Assembly (NCBI RefSeq): GCF_003860135.1
Contig: NZ_RQYN01000005.1
Coordinates: 1 to 64,000 of the forward strand
Length of the DNA: 64,000 nt
Source of the DNA: Tannerella forsythia
GTDB lineage: Bacteria > Bacteroidota > Bacteroidia > Bacteroidales > Tannerellaceae
Reading direction: 5' to 3'
Part shown: positions 27,404-37,372 of the stretch, one piece after another
How the letters are laid out: each line of letters begins with the position of its first letter
How positions within the stretch are numbered: the first letter of the stretch is position 1
Position numbers and translations under genes: made by a program
The notes under the pieces: generated by a model
Told to the model about the DNA's origin: nothing
What the model saw: only the letters and a program-made list of their open reading frames with translations
Databases searched by the model: none

Positions 27404-28657
27404 TTAGTTGGTTAAACGATAGTGAGCAATCTCGGGGAGGATACGCTCTACATCCCGAAACACACGTTCGGGCGAAGTCTCGGCATAGACTTGCGTAGTC
27501 TTGATTTGACTATGCCCCAGCATCTTCGACACGCTCTCGATAGATACCCCTTCGGAGAGGGTCATCTGAGAGGCAAAGGTGTGGCGAGCCATATGGAAGG
27601 TGAGGCATTTATTGATTTTGCAGAGCTTCGCCATCTTCTTCAGATGAATATTGACCGTATCACAGCCAGGAATGGGCAGAAGATAGCCCTTGGGCGGTTC
27701 GTGGCGAAAGGCTCGGGTGTGAATGCCTCGGTACAGCTCAATGATGGCAGCAGCCTCGGGCAAGAGGGGGATGTGGCACACATTGCCAGTCTTGATGCGA
27801 GGCTTGCGTATCCAAGTCATACCGCCCTCCTCGATAAGATGTTCAGCCGTAAGGTGGTAAATATCCGTGTACGATAAGCCTGTATAGCAAGCAAAGACAA
27901 ACATGTCCCTTGACACTAGCTCATAATCTCCCAATTGCGTTTCATCTAAGGCGATAATACGCAAGAGCTCCTCCTTGGTAATGTAGCGTGGCGAACCGAC
28001 ATCCCAGCGGATAGAATAGCCCAAGAAGGGATAAGTGTCGATGATATGCCGTTTGTATAGGTCTTTCAGTAGCGAAGCCAGCATAGAGAGGTAGCCAGCC
28101 GTGGTATTGAGTTTGAAAGCTTTCTCTCTGGAGAGATAAACCTCAAAGTCTTCAACCAAAGCTCTACAAACTTTCTGAACAGGCAAGTCGCCTACTCGAT
28201 AGTGGTGTTTGATAAAAGCCTCGAAATGCTTGCGAAATAGCAAGATGCACTTATACCTGCGTTCACTGCGGTCTATGCCCACACGCTCTCGAAAGCGTGC
28301 CAAATAGCCTTCCAAATGATAGAGCAAGCCTTGGCTATCGCTGTTTAAGCCAAAGAGCGTGTTTTTAACCTCCTCAGCTGTTACTATTTCCCCTTTTCTG
28401 CTCTGCAAGTGTTCAAAGGCACGATGTACAGCGAGTTGTAAGCGGTCGAGTTCTGCGTTTACGGATACAGCTTCGGCACTCTTGCCCACGAGTCTGCTCT
28501 TACGGCTATCCCATAGCTGAGGAGAGCAAGCAATTTTACAACTGAACTGCACCATTGTTCGCCCCACACTGAGGCGAGCCATAATGGGGCTTTTACCTTC
28601 CTTACTCTGTGTGCCTCGCTTGAGGTAAAAGAGTAGCTTCAATGTCTTTTCTTTCAT
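27404..28657 (-). CDS. tyrosine recombinase, first of a tandem pair
   Basis: 417 residues of the same superfamily: arm-binding domain (KLLFYLKRGTQSKEGKSPIMARLSVGRTMVQFSCKI), core-binding domain, and catalytic motifs CYTGLSYTDIYHL, FHMARHTFASQ near 360 and LGHSQIKTTQVYAET near 385. It is a close relative of 60771-62000. Two adjacent recombinases are typical for one class of Bacteroidales integrative elements. The gene lies at the right end of the nested element, transcribed inward, with -7 box TAACTTTG at 28673-28680 (minus strand). Confidence 0.9.
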   Translation of the reverse strand: MKEKTLKLLFYLKRGTQSKEGKSPIMARLSVGRTMVQFSCKIACSPQLWDSRKSRLVGKSAEAVSVNAELDRLQLAVHRAFEHLQSRKGEIVTAEEVKNTLFGLNSDSQGLLYHLEGYLARFRERVGIDRSERRYKCILLFRKHFEAFIKHHYRVGDLPVQKVCRALVEDFEVYLSREKAFKLNTTAGYLSMLASLLKDLYKRHIIDTYPFLGYSIRWDVGSPRYITKEELLRIIALDETQLGDYELVSRDMFVFACYTGLSYTDIYHLTAEHLIEEGGMTWIRKPRIKTGNVCHIPLLPEAAAIIELYRGIHTRAFRHEPPKGYLLPIPGCDTVNIHLKKMAKLCKINKCLTFHMARHTFASQMTLSEGVSIESVSKMLGHSQIKTTQVYAETSPERVFRDVERILPEIAHYRLTN

Positions 28658-28672
28658 TGTCGTTTTTGTTTA

Positions 28673-28800
28673 CAAAGTTAGACCTCTAAGGGATAGTTGT
28701 CGCTATGCAAAACATTGAAAACAAGAGAGAAAACACCATTTTAGTTACCACATTTTGCTTACCTCTTCCGAAGCCCCTAAAAGGGAACGATTTGGTAACT
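28673..28800. promoter_or_regulatory. recombinase promoter and candidate arm sites
   Basis: CAAAGTTA at 28673-28680 is a minus-strand TAnnTTTG box for the recombinase operon. Beyond it GTTACCA (28744-28750) and TGGTAAC (28793-28799) form an inverted pair in the context (T/C)AGTTACCAnA. The same motif pair lies ahead of the related recombinase at 60530-60620. The stretch 28658-28922 carries no gene I can support. Confidence 0.5.
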
Positions 28801-28922
28801 GAACTCGCTCTTTCAACCGCTCTTTTTTGCCTTTTTTCGTGGTGCAAGCCAATGCACCAAACCGAAAGAAGCTCTGTTAATCAAGTAGATAGACTTTTCT
28901 CGCTTCCCCTTACTCCTAACTC

Positions 28923-31900
28923 CTATATTTCGGCATAGAATGCCGCCAGCTCAGGGACTTTAATGAAATAGCGGAAGCGTTCTTTCTGTACAATTTCATT
29001 CGTTACCGAAAACTCGTAATCAATCGATTTCTTGGCGAAAATAGCCGCCCACGCATCGAATGTGGTAATGCCTTGCCGCTCCAGTTCGTTCGGACGAAGG
29101 TATTTGAATAAAAGATACAGTTCCGTAAGACTGTTGGAAATGGTGGTTCCCGAAAGGAATGTCGCACCCAAATCTTTACCTGTCCTGTCCTGAATCGTCC
29201 GCAGAGCAAAAAGCATATTGAGGGCGCGCTGTGAACCTTCGGCATTTCCCAATCCCGCGACACGGTCATGTCTGGTCGTAAAAGTCAGGTTTTTGAAACG
29301 ATGCGATTCATCAACGTAAAGATGGTCGATACCCATCAGGCGAAAATCGACCGTGTCATCTTTCCGGTTCTCAATCTGAAAAGCAATACGCTCCAACTTG
29401 GCTTCGAGGTTTTGTTGTCTTTTAATAAGTCCCTTTTCCATTGCACGAGATATTTCCTTACCTTCCCTCCGAAGGAGTTCCAGATTCTCTTCCACACTAT
29501 CGAGTTCCGCTTGCAGTATCTGCCGCTGTATCTCGGGCGATTGAGGGATCATGCCGAACTGTTCGTGTGTTAGGATAATGGCATCCCAATTATTATTTTT
29601 CATCTCATGGAAGATTTTTATCCGCTTGGCCGGAGTAAAATCTTCTTTGCCGGGATACAGCACTTTGGCATTGGGATAAGCCGTACAGTAGGTTTGAGCA
29701 ATCTCGTGAACATTGGCTTTCAAGGCAATAATAACAGGCTTATTGACTAGTCCTAACCGTTTTTTCTCGTATGAGCTTACGCACATGATTAGCGTTTTTC
29801 CTCCGCCAACTTCGTGATCGATAATCCCTCCGCCGTTGAGGATATCCATCCATATGGCATCTTTTTGACTCTTATATAGATCGGGAATACCTAATCCCTT
29901 CAAGTCCAGATCGGGAAAAGTCTGATGCGAACCGTCATAATCAGGACGTACAAAACAGTTGAATGTGCGGTTATACTTCTCTGCCAACCGTTCTTTGAAC
30001 TCCTCGGATTGTTCATTCAACCAGTCGGTAAAGCCGTTTCGTATTTCATCAATCTTTGAGTTGGCAAGTTGAATAGATTCAGCGTCTCGTATCTTCACCT
30101 CTCTCAATTCTCCGTCAATGTATTTATTGACCTTCTTTGTAATGTCCGGCGATGTGTTGTGCAAGGCATGTTTCATCAGGGCAATGCCGTCGAACGTTCG
30201 ACTTTGGGTCTTTACCGCAAATTGATCCCATATCTTTACGTTTTTACTGTTTGTAGTAAGGGTATATTCGTCCCGGCTTGGGGCATAGTGTATCGAAACG
30301 TCCGTGTCGAACAGGTATGAAGCATATTTACTGTAAATTCCTGTCGGAATCCATCGTTCGCCGAAATTAAAATCCAGCTCATCGAAAAGAATTGGCCGGG
30401 GAATCGCTTCTCGTAAAGCCGAAAGAGACTCTTTGGCCGCTTTATGGTCAGCATGGTTCTCCAGAAAACGTTCCACCTGTTCGGCTTTGGAAATGACATT
30501 GCCACTGATGAATTTATCCTTGATTTCATAAGCCGCGAGCATGGGATTGAAGTAAACCGTGCCTTTTAGTTCATCTAATAGCTCTTCGGATGTCCTTCCC
30601 GTGAGTTCCGCCATATACTCAAGGTTCACGGTTGCATATTTGTTGAGAGAAGCAGTCAGGGCTTCTCTGGCATTACGGGCATGAGTTATCTCGTTCGGAT
30701 TGAATGCGACCGGCTGGCGAAATATATCGGCTTTGATTGCTTTTCCGTCGATATAGCGTTCGAGCGAGAGGATTTCCGTTCCTCCCGCGTCCATCTTGAT
30801 CAAGCTGAGATTTTTGGGGTCGTTGATGTTTCCAAAACGACAGATAAAATCGTCGTAAAGCCTGTTTAGCATCTCGCGGAGAGCGGGACTAGCCTCTAAT
30901 CGCGTTGCTTCGTTACTATACAGGTGATGATAAGTGTCCCGTATCTCGATATAAAGTGATGCTTTTGCCTGTTGTGTAGTCGTCAGTTGGAGTGGATGGA
31001 ACATCGGCTGCAATCCGTTCATATCCCGCAAATAGCCGATACGGTTGTTTTCATCTGTTATTAATGAACCTTCACGGTAATGAGATGGCATTTCTTCAGT
31101 TCGGTAATAAGGTATGGGAGTAGCTTGTTTTTTCTGTTCACTCTTTAATACAGTTTTATATGCCATCTCTTCTCTCCAATCCATAAATGGGATTTCGGGT
31201 TGTTGGGCTTTTGGTTTAAGTTGTTTGTTTTTTCTTTTAGGCTTTTTGACTTGGCTACGTTCCTCTTGTGAGAAACCGAAGAGGTCGTAAAGCGTAATGA
31301 CTGGTGTTTGCGAAACAGAGCCAGCTTTCGCCTCCACATTCGGCTCATTGTTTACAGAGAATCCTTTGTCAAAAAGAGAGCGTTGATGTATTTCTCCGGT
31401 AGTCTGTTTCGGTACAATTGTCTCCATTTCTTTTGGGGAGTAGTCTTCGGGCAATGGCGGACGTTCCAAAAAAAGTTTTTGGTCCGATTCGTTTATAAAT
31501 TCACTAAAAGACTCTATATCCTCTTGCGTGGGTTGATAACGTTCACTCGAAGAACGTAATTGCTGTTCGTTTGATAGCCGGATCTCTTCCAACTCCTCGT
31601 CGGAAAAAACGTCTTCAAGTCCCAAAGGATTTTCTTCCCAATCCAGCTGTGCGGCACTTTTTATTTCTTCTTGATGAGTATAGATATGATAATGCCGCAA
31701 ATCCAGATGCCGGGCAAAGTCTTCTTTCAGCATTTGTCCCAAATCCCGGGCAATACCGTCTATCCCTCCTTCGTGCGTAAAGACAATGGCCGGTTTACCG
31801 TAAGGATCGGTATCTACTTTTGAATGGGTTTGTACCACCCGTGAAAAGTCGCGAAACAGATTGTTGATCGAAATACCGTTCGACAGTTTCCGGCTTTCGA

Positions 31901-32834
31901 TAAAATCCTGTTCTCTTGGGCTTAGAGATGTATTCTCACTTTTTCGTTGCAGGATAATCAGGTCGCTCCCGACATCCGTCCCGGCATAGTCTGAAAAAAG
32001 ATTGTTCGGCAGACGGATAGCGGAAACGAGGTTGCAACCGGTCATCAGGTATTCCCGTACCGGCTTGTTCTGTTCCGAATTAAGAATGCCTTGGCTTGTA
32101 ATAAAAGCGATGATTCCGCCCTCCCTCGCCGTTTGAACGCTCTTGGTAAAAAAGTAATTGTGAATAGCCTGTGTCGATTGCTTGACTGCAGGATGCTTGT
32201 GATTCGAGAATTGCGGGTCGAAGACGGCTACATCTCCGAAAGGAATATTGGAAGCGATGACGTCAAAATATCCGGAGTAACGGTTCTCGATTTTTTGATA
32301 GCCTTCTATTCTGATATACTCATCGGGATAGAGATGAGATAAGATTTTACCGGTTAGCAAATCTTTTTCAAATGCCATATACCGGGATTCGAGAGTCTCT
32401 TCCTTAAAAGCCTCTATAAACGCTCCTGTCCCTGCACTCGGCTCCAAGAAACACATCGGCTCAATCCCGCTTTCTTTCAGTGTTTTTGCCAAGATCTCAA
32501 CAACAGGCTTAGGCGTATAGAAGGCGGTGAGTACAGAGTTTTTTAACGAACCGATATGTTGTTTATACGCTTCCGGTGCGGAGGAGTGTTCACGAAGTAC
32601 CTGATGAAGTTCCGCTACTAAAGGGAAAAGCTCAGCCTCGGATTTAGACCAATGCCGGATGTCCTCAGGCTTATCAACAGGATTCAGGATGTCCTTGAGC
32701 CCCCCAAAGCCCGAATAGAGGGATAGCACGCTGCGCTCTTCGGGCGTAGCTTCCCGTCGTTCTTTGTCGAGCATCAACGCCAGCCGGATGGCGTCGATAT
32801 TCTGTCGCAGATGAATACGCTTATTGTAGCCCAT
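28923..32834 (-). pseudogene. bmhA-like methylase/helicase gene, 5' part
   Basis: 1303 residues of a protein normally about 1900 long. Residues about 110-300 form an N6-adenine methyltransferase: FLEPSAGTGAFIEAF (SAM site) and ASNIPFGDVAVFD (the NPPF-like motif IV). From about 950 an SF2 helicase begins: YKSQKDAIWMDILNGGGIIDHEVGGGKTLI (Walker A variant GGGKT), LMGIDHLYVDESHRFK (DESH) and FLSGTTISNSLTELY. The frame ends at TAG 28923 right after FYAEI, where the nested element enters; the rest is at 13883-15676. The truncated product keeps the methylase but only the first helicase lobe. It overlaps the DUF1896 gene by 14 bp. Confidence 0.85.
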
Positions 32835-33267
32835 CTTCTAACAGCAATTGAATGATGCCGACAAGCTCTGTATAGAGGATTGAATACTCAGGGGTATCGG
32901 CGTAATGATCGTTCAGGTGGTATTTGGCAAATACTGCCTGACATTCGGGTAACAATACTCTCGCTTTCTCTTCCGCTTCACCGGGAGAAACTTCGTCGTA
33001 AAACTCATTCCAAAGGATTTCAACAAGCATATTGTATGGGGAGAAGTGCAGCCCTTTGAAAAGGATTTCGTTTGCTATTTCAGCAGCCTGAATGTGGTCT
33101 AAGCCCGCTTTTATGGCTTGGCTGTACGCTTCGGCGGCCATGTCTCCCCGTGCGGCAATGAAAGATAGGTCATTGGCCTTGTCGGGGTGGGCATCTCGCA
33201 AATAAGAAAGGAGGTTCAAACGGAAGTAAGACATTTCCGCCGGATCTAAATGGGGATTGTATTTCAT
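32821..33267 (-). CDS. DUF1896 protein
   Basis: 148 residues. It matches the DUF1896 family of Bacteroidales mobile elements: MSYFRLNLLSYLRDAHPDKANDLSFIAARGDMAAEAYSQAIKAG, helix-rich, cytosolic, no known function. It always sits directly upstream of bmhA-like genes, here with a 14-bp overlap, so the two are translated together. The leader upstream (33268-33425) has unusual inverted repeats. Confidence 0.8.
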   Translation of the reverse strand: MKYNPHLDPAEMSYFRLNLLSYLRDAHPDKANDLSFIAARGDMAAEAYSQAIKAGLDHIQAAEIANEILFKGLHFSPYNMLVEILWNEFYDEVSPGEAEEKARVLLPECQAVFAKYHLNDHYADTPEYSILYTELVGIIQLLLEDGLQ

Positions 33268-33425
33268 ACGGATGATTTTTTAGTGGTAAAATGTTCAAAT
33301 TGGGATAAGTAAAAGGCACCGGGGTATCCCTCCCCAGTGCCGCCACTAAAAAATTCAACAGTACCCCGACTTAACAATCGCTCATTAAACCTGTGGTGCG
33401 TATGAACTTCTTAGTGGCAAAGGTA
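33268..33425 (-). promoter_or_regulatory. promoter and structured leader of the DUF1896-bmhA operon
   Basis: A -7 box TACCTTTG (minus strand, 33418-33425) starts a leader of about 140 bases. CCACTAAAAAAT next to the start codon (33275-33286) is complementary over 12 bases to ATTTTTTAGTGG farther upstream (33343-33354). Between them lies a second hairpin, GGCAC-C-GGGG with CCCC-A-GTGCC (33315-33341). If the long pair forms in RNA it would hide the region just ahead of the start codon. Confidence 0.5.
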
Positions 33426-33431
33426 GCGCTT

Positions 33432-35534
33432 TTATTTGCGTTTCCTGTTGAAACCTGTTTTTGGCGGAAATTCAAAAATGGTTTTATAGTCCGCGTCAAA
33501 GGCTATTATCGCATCAAAAGGCTTATTCTCTTTGTTCTTAAACCCTTTGATAAGTGGGGTCTTCCCTTTGAGCAGCAATTCTTTCAGTTGTCCGTCGGTC
33601 AGGTCTTTGCCCGATTTGTTCCGGAATACGGTAAGCCCGCATGCTTCGTTATTGCATTTGGCCACTTTCGGGAACAAAACGACCCGGCCGTTTTTACACT
33701 TCGGACAGGGATATGCTTCCCGTGCATGGCCGCTTTCAATCCGACTTTCCAACAGTTCGGAGGTAATTTGTGAGGCATATACCTCAATCCCCTTGTGAAA
33801 TGTATCGGCATCCATTTCGCCTGCCGCTATTTTATTCAAGGCTCTTTCCCACTCTCCTGTCATGCTGACGTCGGCAATCTTTTTATCCCGTACGGCAAGG
33901 TAAACCGTTAATCCTTTGTTTGTCGGAACAAGGGACTTCTTTTCCCGGCGAATGTATTCGCGAGATAAAAGTGTTTCGATAATTCCCGCGCGGGTAGCAG
34001 GCGTTCCGATACCCAACTCTTTGAGGGCTTCCCGTTCGGCTTCGTCCGTTAATTCTTTTCCGCAGGTCTCCATGGCCGAAAGAAGGCTGCTTTCCGTGTG
34101 TACAGGGCGAGGTCTGGTTTGCTTCTCCAAGAGGTCCCTATCGTTCACAGGAAGTCTTTCACCGGGAGATAAATCCGGAAGTGTTGAAACAGCGTCATCC
34201 TCTCTTTTTTCATCCTGTGCATTCAACACGCCTCGCCAACCGGGGATAAGAACAACACTCCCTTTTACCGAAAAAGGCACACCTGCAATCTCCAACGAAA
34301 CGGCAGTAGTTTCTTGGGTACATTTCCCCGAAAAGGCTTCCAGCACACGGGCGACAATCATATCGTACAACGTTTTCTGCTCGGAAGATAAATCTTGAGG
34401 CATATTCTCTGTAATAATCAGAGCGTGGTGATCGGTTACCTTCTTATCATTTACCGAACGCCTGTTGAGCTTCGTACCCGATGATAGCGCTTGGGCATAA
34501 CTTCCGAATAACGGATCAGCCGATAATTGAGCAATAAGGGTGGGTATATCCGCAAACACATCTTCGGAGATATACCGGCTCCCTGTTCTCGGATAGGAAA
34601 TGAATTTGGCTTCGTAAAGCGATTGGGCGATTGATAGGGTTTTGTCGGCCGAGAAACCGTGCCGGCTATTCGCTTCTTTTTGCAAGGTAGTCAGGTCGTA
34701 AAGCAATGGCGGTTCCTGACTTACTTGCTTCTTTTCAACGTGGGATACGCTGACATATTCTGCGGAGCGAATACGCACTAAGATTTTGTCGGCGTCTTGC
34801 CGGCTGTCGTACCGGTCGGTAGAGATTGCCGGGAACGATATCGATTCTTTTGCCGTATGGAGCTTTATCTGAAAATAGGTTTGTGGTTTGAACTCCTTGT
34901 TTTCGAGGTAGCGGCTGCATATCATCGCCAAGGTAGGCGTTTGCACCCGTCCCAATGACCAGACGCCGCTTCCGGCACTGATGGAAAGGGCTTGCGAAGC
35001 ATTGATGCCGACAAGCCAGTCGGCTTGGCTGCGTGCTTTGGCCGAGAGATAGAGGTTATCGTACTGCTTTCCCGGACGCAGGTTGTTCAATCCGTTTCGG
35101 ATCGCCTGCTCCGTGAGGCTGCTTATCCAAAGACGGTCAAAAGGCTTATCGCTGTCAAGATACGCGTACAGGTATCTAAATATCAATTCACCTTCCCGGC
35201 CGGCATCGGTCGCTACCACGATGCGTTCGCACTTGTGGAACAGTTCTCCGATGATTTTAAGTTGTTTCAATACGCCCGGATCGGGTTTGTACTCCTTGCC
35301 GTCTTTGATTTGGCGGGGGATCAACTTAAATGTAGCCGGAAGTATCGGCAGGTTCTCCGCCTGAAACCCCGTGATGCCGTAGTCGGCAGGCATGGCCAAC
35401 CCGACAAGATGTCCGAAAGCCCATGTAACGGCATAGCCGCCTCCCTCCAGATAACCCTCTTTGCGGTTATCTGCACCGACGATAGCCGCTATATCGCGGG
35501 CTACGCTCGGTTTTTCTGCTATAATCAATTTCAT
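33432..35534 (-). CDS. topB: DNA topoisomerase III (type IA)
   Basis: 700 residues from ATG 35534 (MKLIIAEKPSVARDIAAIVGA). Toprim domain with TDAGREGELIF near 105, then the type IA core with the active Tyr in ISYPRTGSRYIS near 310, and a C-terminal zinc-ribbon region (CPKCKNGRVVLFPKVAKC). In CTnDOT the corresponding gene is exc, required for excision; related genes are standard in Bacteroidales conjugative elements. Here the gene is complete, 30 bp downstream of the broken DUF3945 gene. The start was chosen because MKLIIAEKPS is the universal N-terminus. Confidence 0.92.
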   Translation of the reverse strand: MKLIIAEKPSVARDIAAIVGADNRKEGYLEGGGYAVTWAFGHLVGLAMPADYGITGFQAENLPILPATFKLIPRQIKDGKEYKPDPGVLKQLKIIGELFHKCERIVVATDAGREGELIFRYLYAYLDSDKPFDRLWISSLTEQAIRNGLNNLRPGKQYDNLYLSAKARSQADWLVGINASQALSISAGSGVWSLGRVQTPTLAMICSRYLENKEFKPQTYFQIKLHTAKESISFPAISTDRYDSRQDADKILVRIRSAEYVSVSHVEKKQVSQEPPLLYDLTTLQKEANSRHGFSADKTLSIAQSLYEAKFISYPRTGSRYISEDVFADIPTLIAQLSADPLFGSYAQALSSGTKLNRRSVNDKKVTDHHALIITENMPQDLSSEQKTLYDMIVARVLEAFSGKCTQETTAVSLEIAGVPFSVKGSVVLIPGWRGVLNAQDEKREDDAVSTLPDLSPGERLPVNDRDLLEKQTRPRPVHTESSLLSAMETCGKELTDEAEREALKELGIGTPATRAGIIETLLSREYIRREKKSLVPTNKGLTVYLAVRDKKIADVSMTGEWERALNKIAAGEMDADTFHKGIEVYASQITSELLESRIESGHAREAYPCPKCKNGRVVLFPKVAKCNNEACGLTVFRNKSGKDLTDGQLKELLLKGKTPLIKGFKNKENKPFDAIIAFDADYKTIFEFPPKTGFNRKRK

Positions 35535-35563
35535 ATACTGTTGGATCTTTTTTAGTGGTTGAA

Positions 35564-37070
35564 TCAAATTCTTTGTCCGGAGGATTTTTTCACAGGCTTT
35601 TTAAAGCCTTGTTGCTGTTTTTGACGGGTATCTTGCGCTTCCGTTGGCCGTTGTTGACCTTGCTTCAGAGGTTCTTTGGCATATTTCGTCGCTTCGTTGG
35701 TTTTTCCGTGACTATTGACGGCAACCTGCGTTTTGCTCTCTTCGGCAGGCTTCACGTGAGCACCTTGTTTTCTCGCCCTGTCGGGATTCCATTTGAAGAA
35801 ATCGAGTTTCCCTTTCTCAGGATTAACTTTTACATAGGCGTTAAAAGGTTCGCCTTTTCCATCTTTAACCATACCTTGCACATAGGTTGTTTTCCCTTCC
35901 CGGAGCGCATTCTGTTGCTTCTCGTTCAAATCGACGCCTAAAAGGTTTTGGGGGATGCGGACTTTGGTGGGTTCCACGGATGATAGACGTTTTTCCTTGT
36001 TGCTTTGTTGATACCTGTTCCGGTTCAACCCGTCGTAAGTAAAATCATACCCGCCTTTGGCCGCGTTGAATTGTACATAAGCATCGAATTTCTTGGGATG
36101 ATCCGTTCCGATCGTATTTCTGGACGTCATTCCTTCAACCAGCACTTTTTTACCTTCTTTGAGTGCCTGTTGCTGTTCGGGAGTGAGTTCAGTGCCTTTC
36201 AGGTTTTGGGAAACAGTTAGTCTGTCTGCCGGAACGGCTTCCAGACGGTTCGTCAGTTTATCGATGGATATCAATGAAGGAACTTTTTCGCCGGGGATGT
36301 TCGGCTCTAATTCTACCACTCTACCGCCATTGCCTGTTGTCAACAGGTTTTCTTTGACGTCATCCGGAAGGATAATGCCTTGAAACGGTTTGTCCAAATC
36401 GACTTGGTGCTGGTAAGGATGTGGCACGAATTTCAGGCTTCCGTCCGGCTGCTCTTCCAACGACAAACGGGCTTTCATCGGACACTCCACGCCGTCGATA
36501 TTCGGAGTAATATCCAGCAAATGAGGGGATTTATATCCGTGACTCATCGCATTGAGTTCGTCTTTAATGGCTTCCGGCTTGATGCCGTATTTTTGGTATT
36601 CGCTTTCAGGAATACGATTGGTGTCGAATTGCCGGAAATCGGTTTTCGGTTCGTCAGTTTTGGGTGCGTGAGGGGGGCATTTCTTCTGTTTGAGGGCTAA
36701 TAATTTCGTTTTGCTTGGGTGCCGATTAAGACTCTCCCTTTGTTTGATTCAGGAAGTTCTTCGGATTGATGCGGAATTTCTCCAATTCTTTTTCGGTTAG
36801 CGTCAGTACCTTGTCCAACATCTCGACCGTAACGGCATAAAAACCGATATGCGACGGATTCTTGAACTGGTTGAAGAAGTTTCTGAAAAAGTTCTCAATC
36901 GGATCGGCGTGCCGGTCAATGATAAGAAAGTCATTGGGCTTTGCCTTCAGGGGGTCAATGGCATCGATCTTTCCTTTTTTGTCGATACCCTTCACTACTT
37001 GGAGTTTGTTGCCTTCTCCCTCTTCTCGCATCAGAAGAACGCGGTCTTTCGGATTTAATTTTTCGTCCAT
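35564..37070 (-). pseudogene. DUF3945 protein gene, broken in the middle
   Basis: The N-terminal part (MDEKLNPKDRVLLMREEGEG, 37070 to stop 36726, 114 residues) and the C-terminal part (from ATG 36547, 327 residues) belong to one DUF3945 protein. Between them the first frame meets TAA at 36728-36726 and would otherwise read SAPKQNEIISPQTEEMPP up to a six-G run (36672-36677), after which the other frame takes over with HAPKTDEPKTDFRQFDTN. The C-terminal part keeps the repeated DUF3945 units (GVDLNEKQQNALREGKTTYVQGM). Both pieces might be made separately. Confidence 0.75.
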
Positions 37071-37086
37071 AATTACACTCTTTTTT

Positions 37087-37112
37087 GTTACGCATCACTA
37101 TTAATGCGTAAC
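37087..37112. repeat. GTTACGCAT inverted repeat
   Basis: GTTACGCAT and ATGCGTAAC (9 bp) flank an 8-base loop just upstream of the DUF3945 start. It may be an operator, or the edge between backbone and the following island. The rest of 37113-37330 shows nothing I can name. Confidence 0.5.
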
Positions 37113-37336
37113 GAAAGTAGTGGGTAATAGCAGGATTACAGTCGATTTTTCGGCAGGAGGAAGAGTGTGGCGTTGATTAGGTAGGGAGTGGCGTAAGACT
37201 AGGTGTTGTAGCATCATTTCTAATAAGTTTGTTTCTCTGAATGATAAGTGACTACATTTGAAATATCTACAGAATATCTAAGAATGAGGAGAATAATGTT
37301 TATAATAAAAATATCAGCTTACTGAGCAAAAAACGC

Positions 37337-37344
37337 TATCTTTG
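37337..37344 (+). promoter_or_regulatory. -7 box of the DUF4007 operon
   Basis: TATCTTTG fits TAnnTTTG and lies 28 bp before the ATG at 37373. The six genes that follow are closely spaced or overlapping, so this is probably the promoter of the whole island. Confidence 0.65.
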
Positions 37345-37372
37345 TAAATTAAATATATCTATATAATAAAAC

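Larger units (their letters stand above)
15662..28940. mobile_element. 13.3-kb mobilizable element nested in bmhA
   Basis: The reading frame of the methylase-helicase gene stops abruptly at 28923 after FYAEI and resumes at 15676 with FYAEI; the two 15-bp sites (15662-15676 and 28926-28940) agree at 12 of 15 positions. Between them lie two tandem tyrosine recombinases at the right end, two HTH excisionase-like genes, a mobA gene with an oriT-like hairpin, and a two-gene cargo. No relaxase gene is present, so it would need one in trans. Imperfect flanking repeats fit tyrosine recombinases that tolerate heterology in the crossover region. Confidence 0.8.

Noticed and set aside
28705-28938. 77-codon frame at the right end of the nested element
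   Set aside because: It runs across the junction and the candidate arm sites, with no similarity to known proteins.
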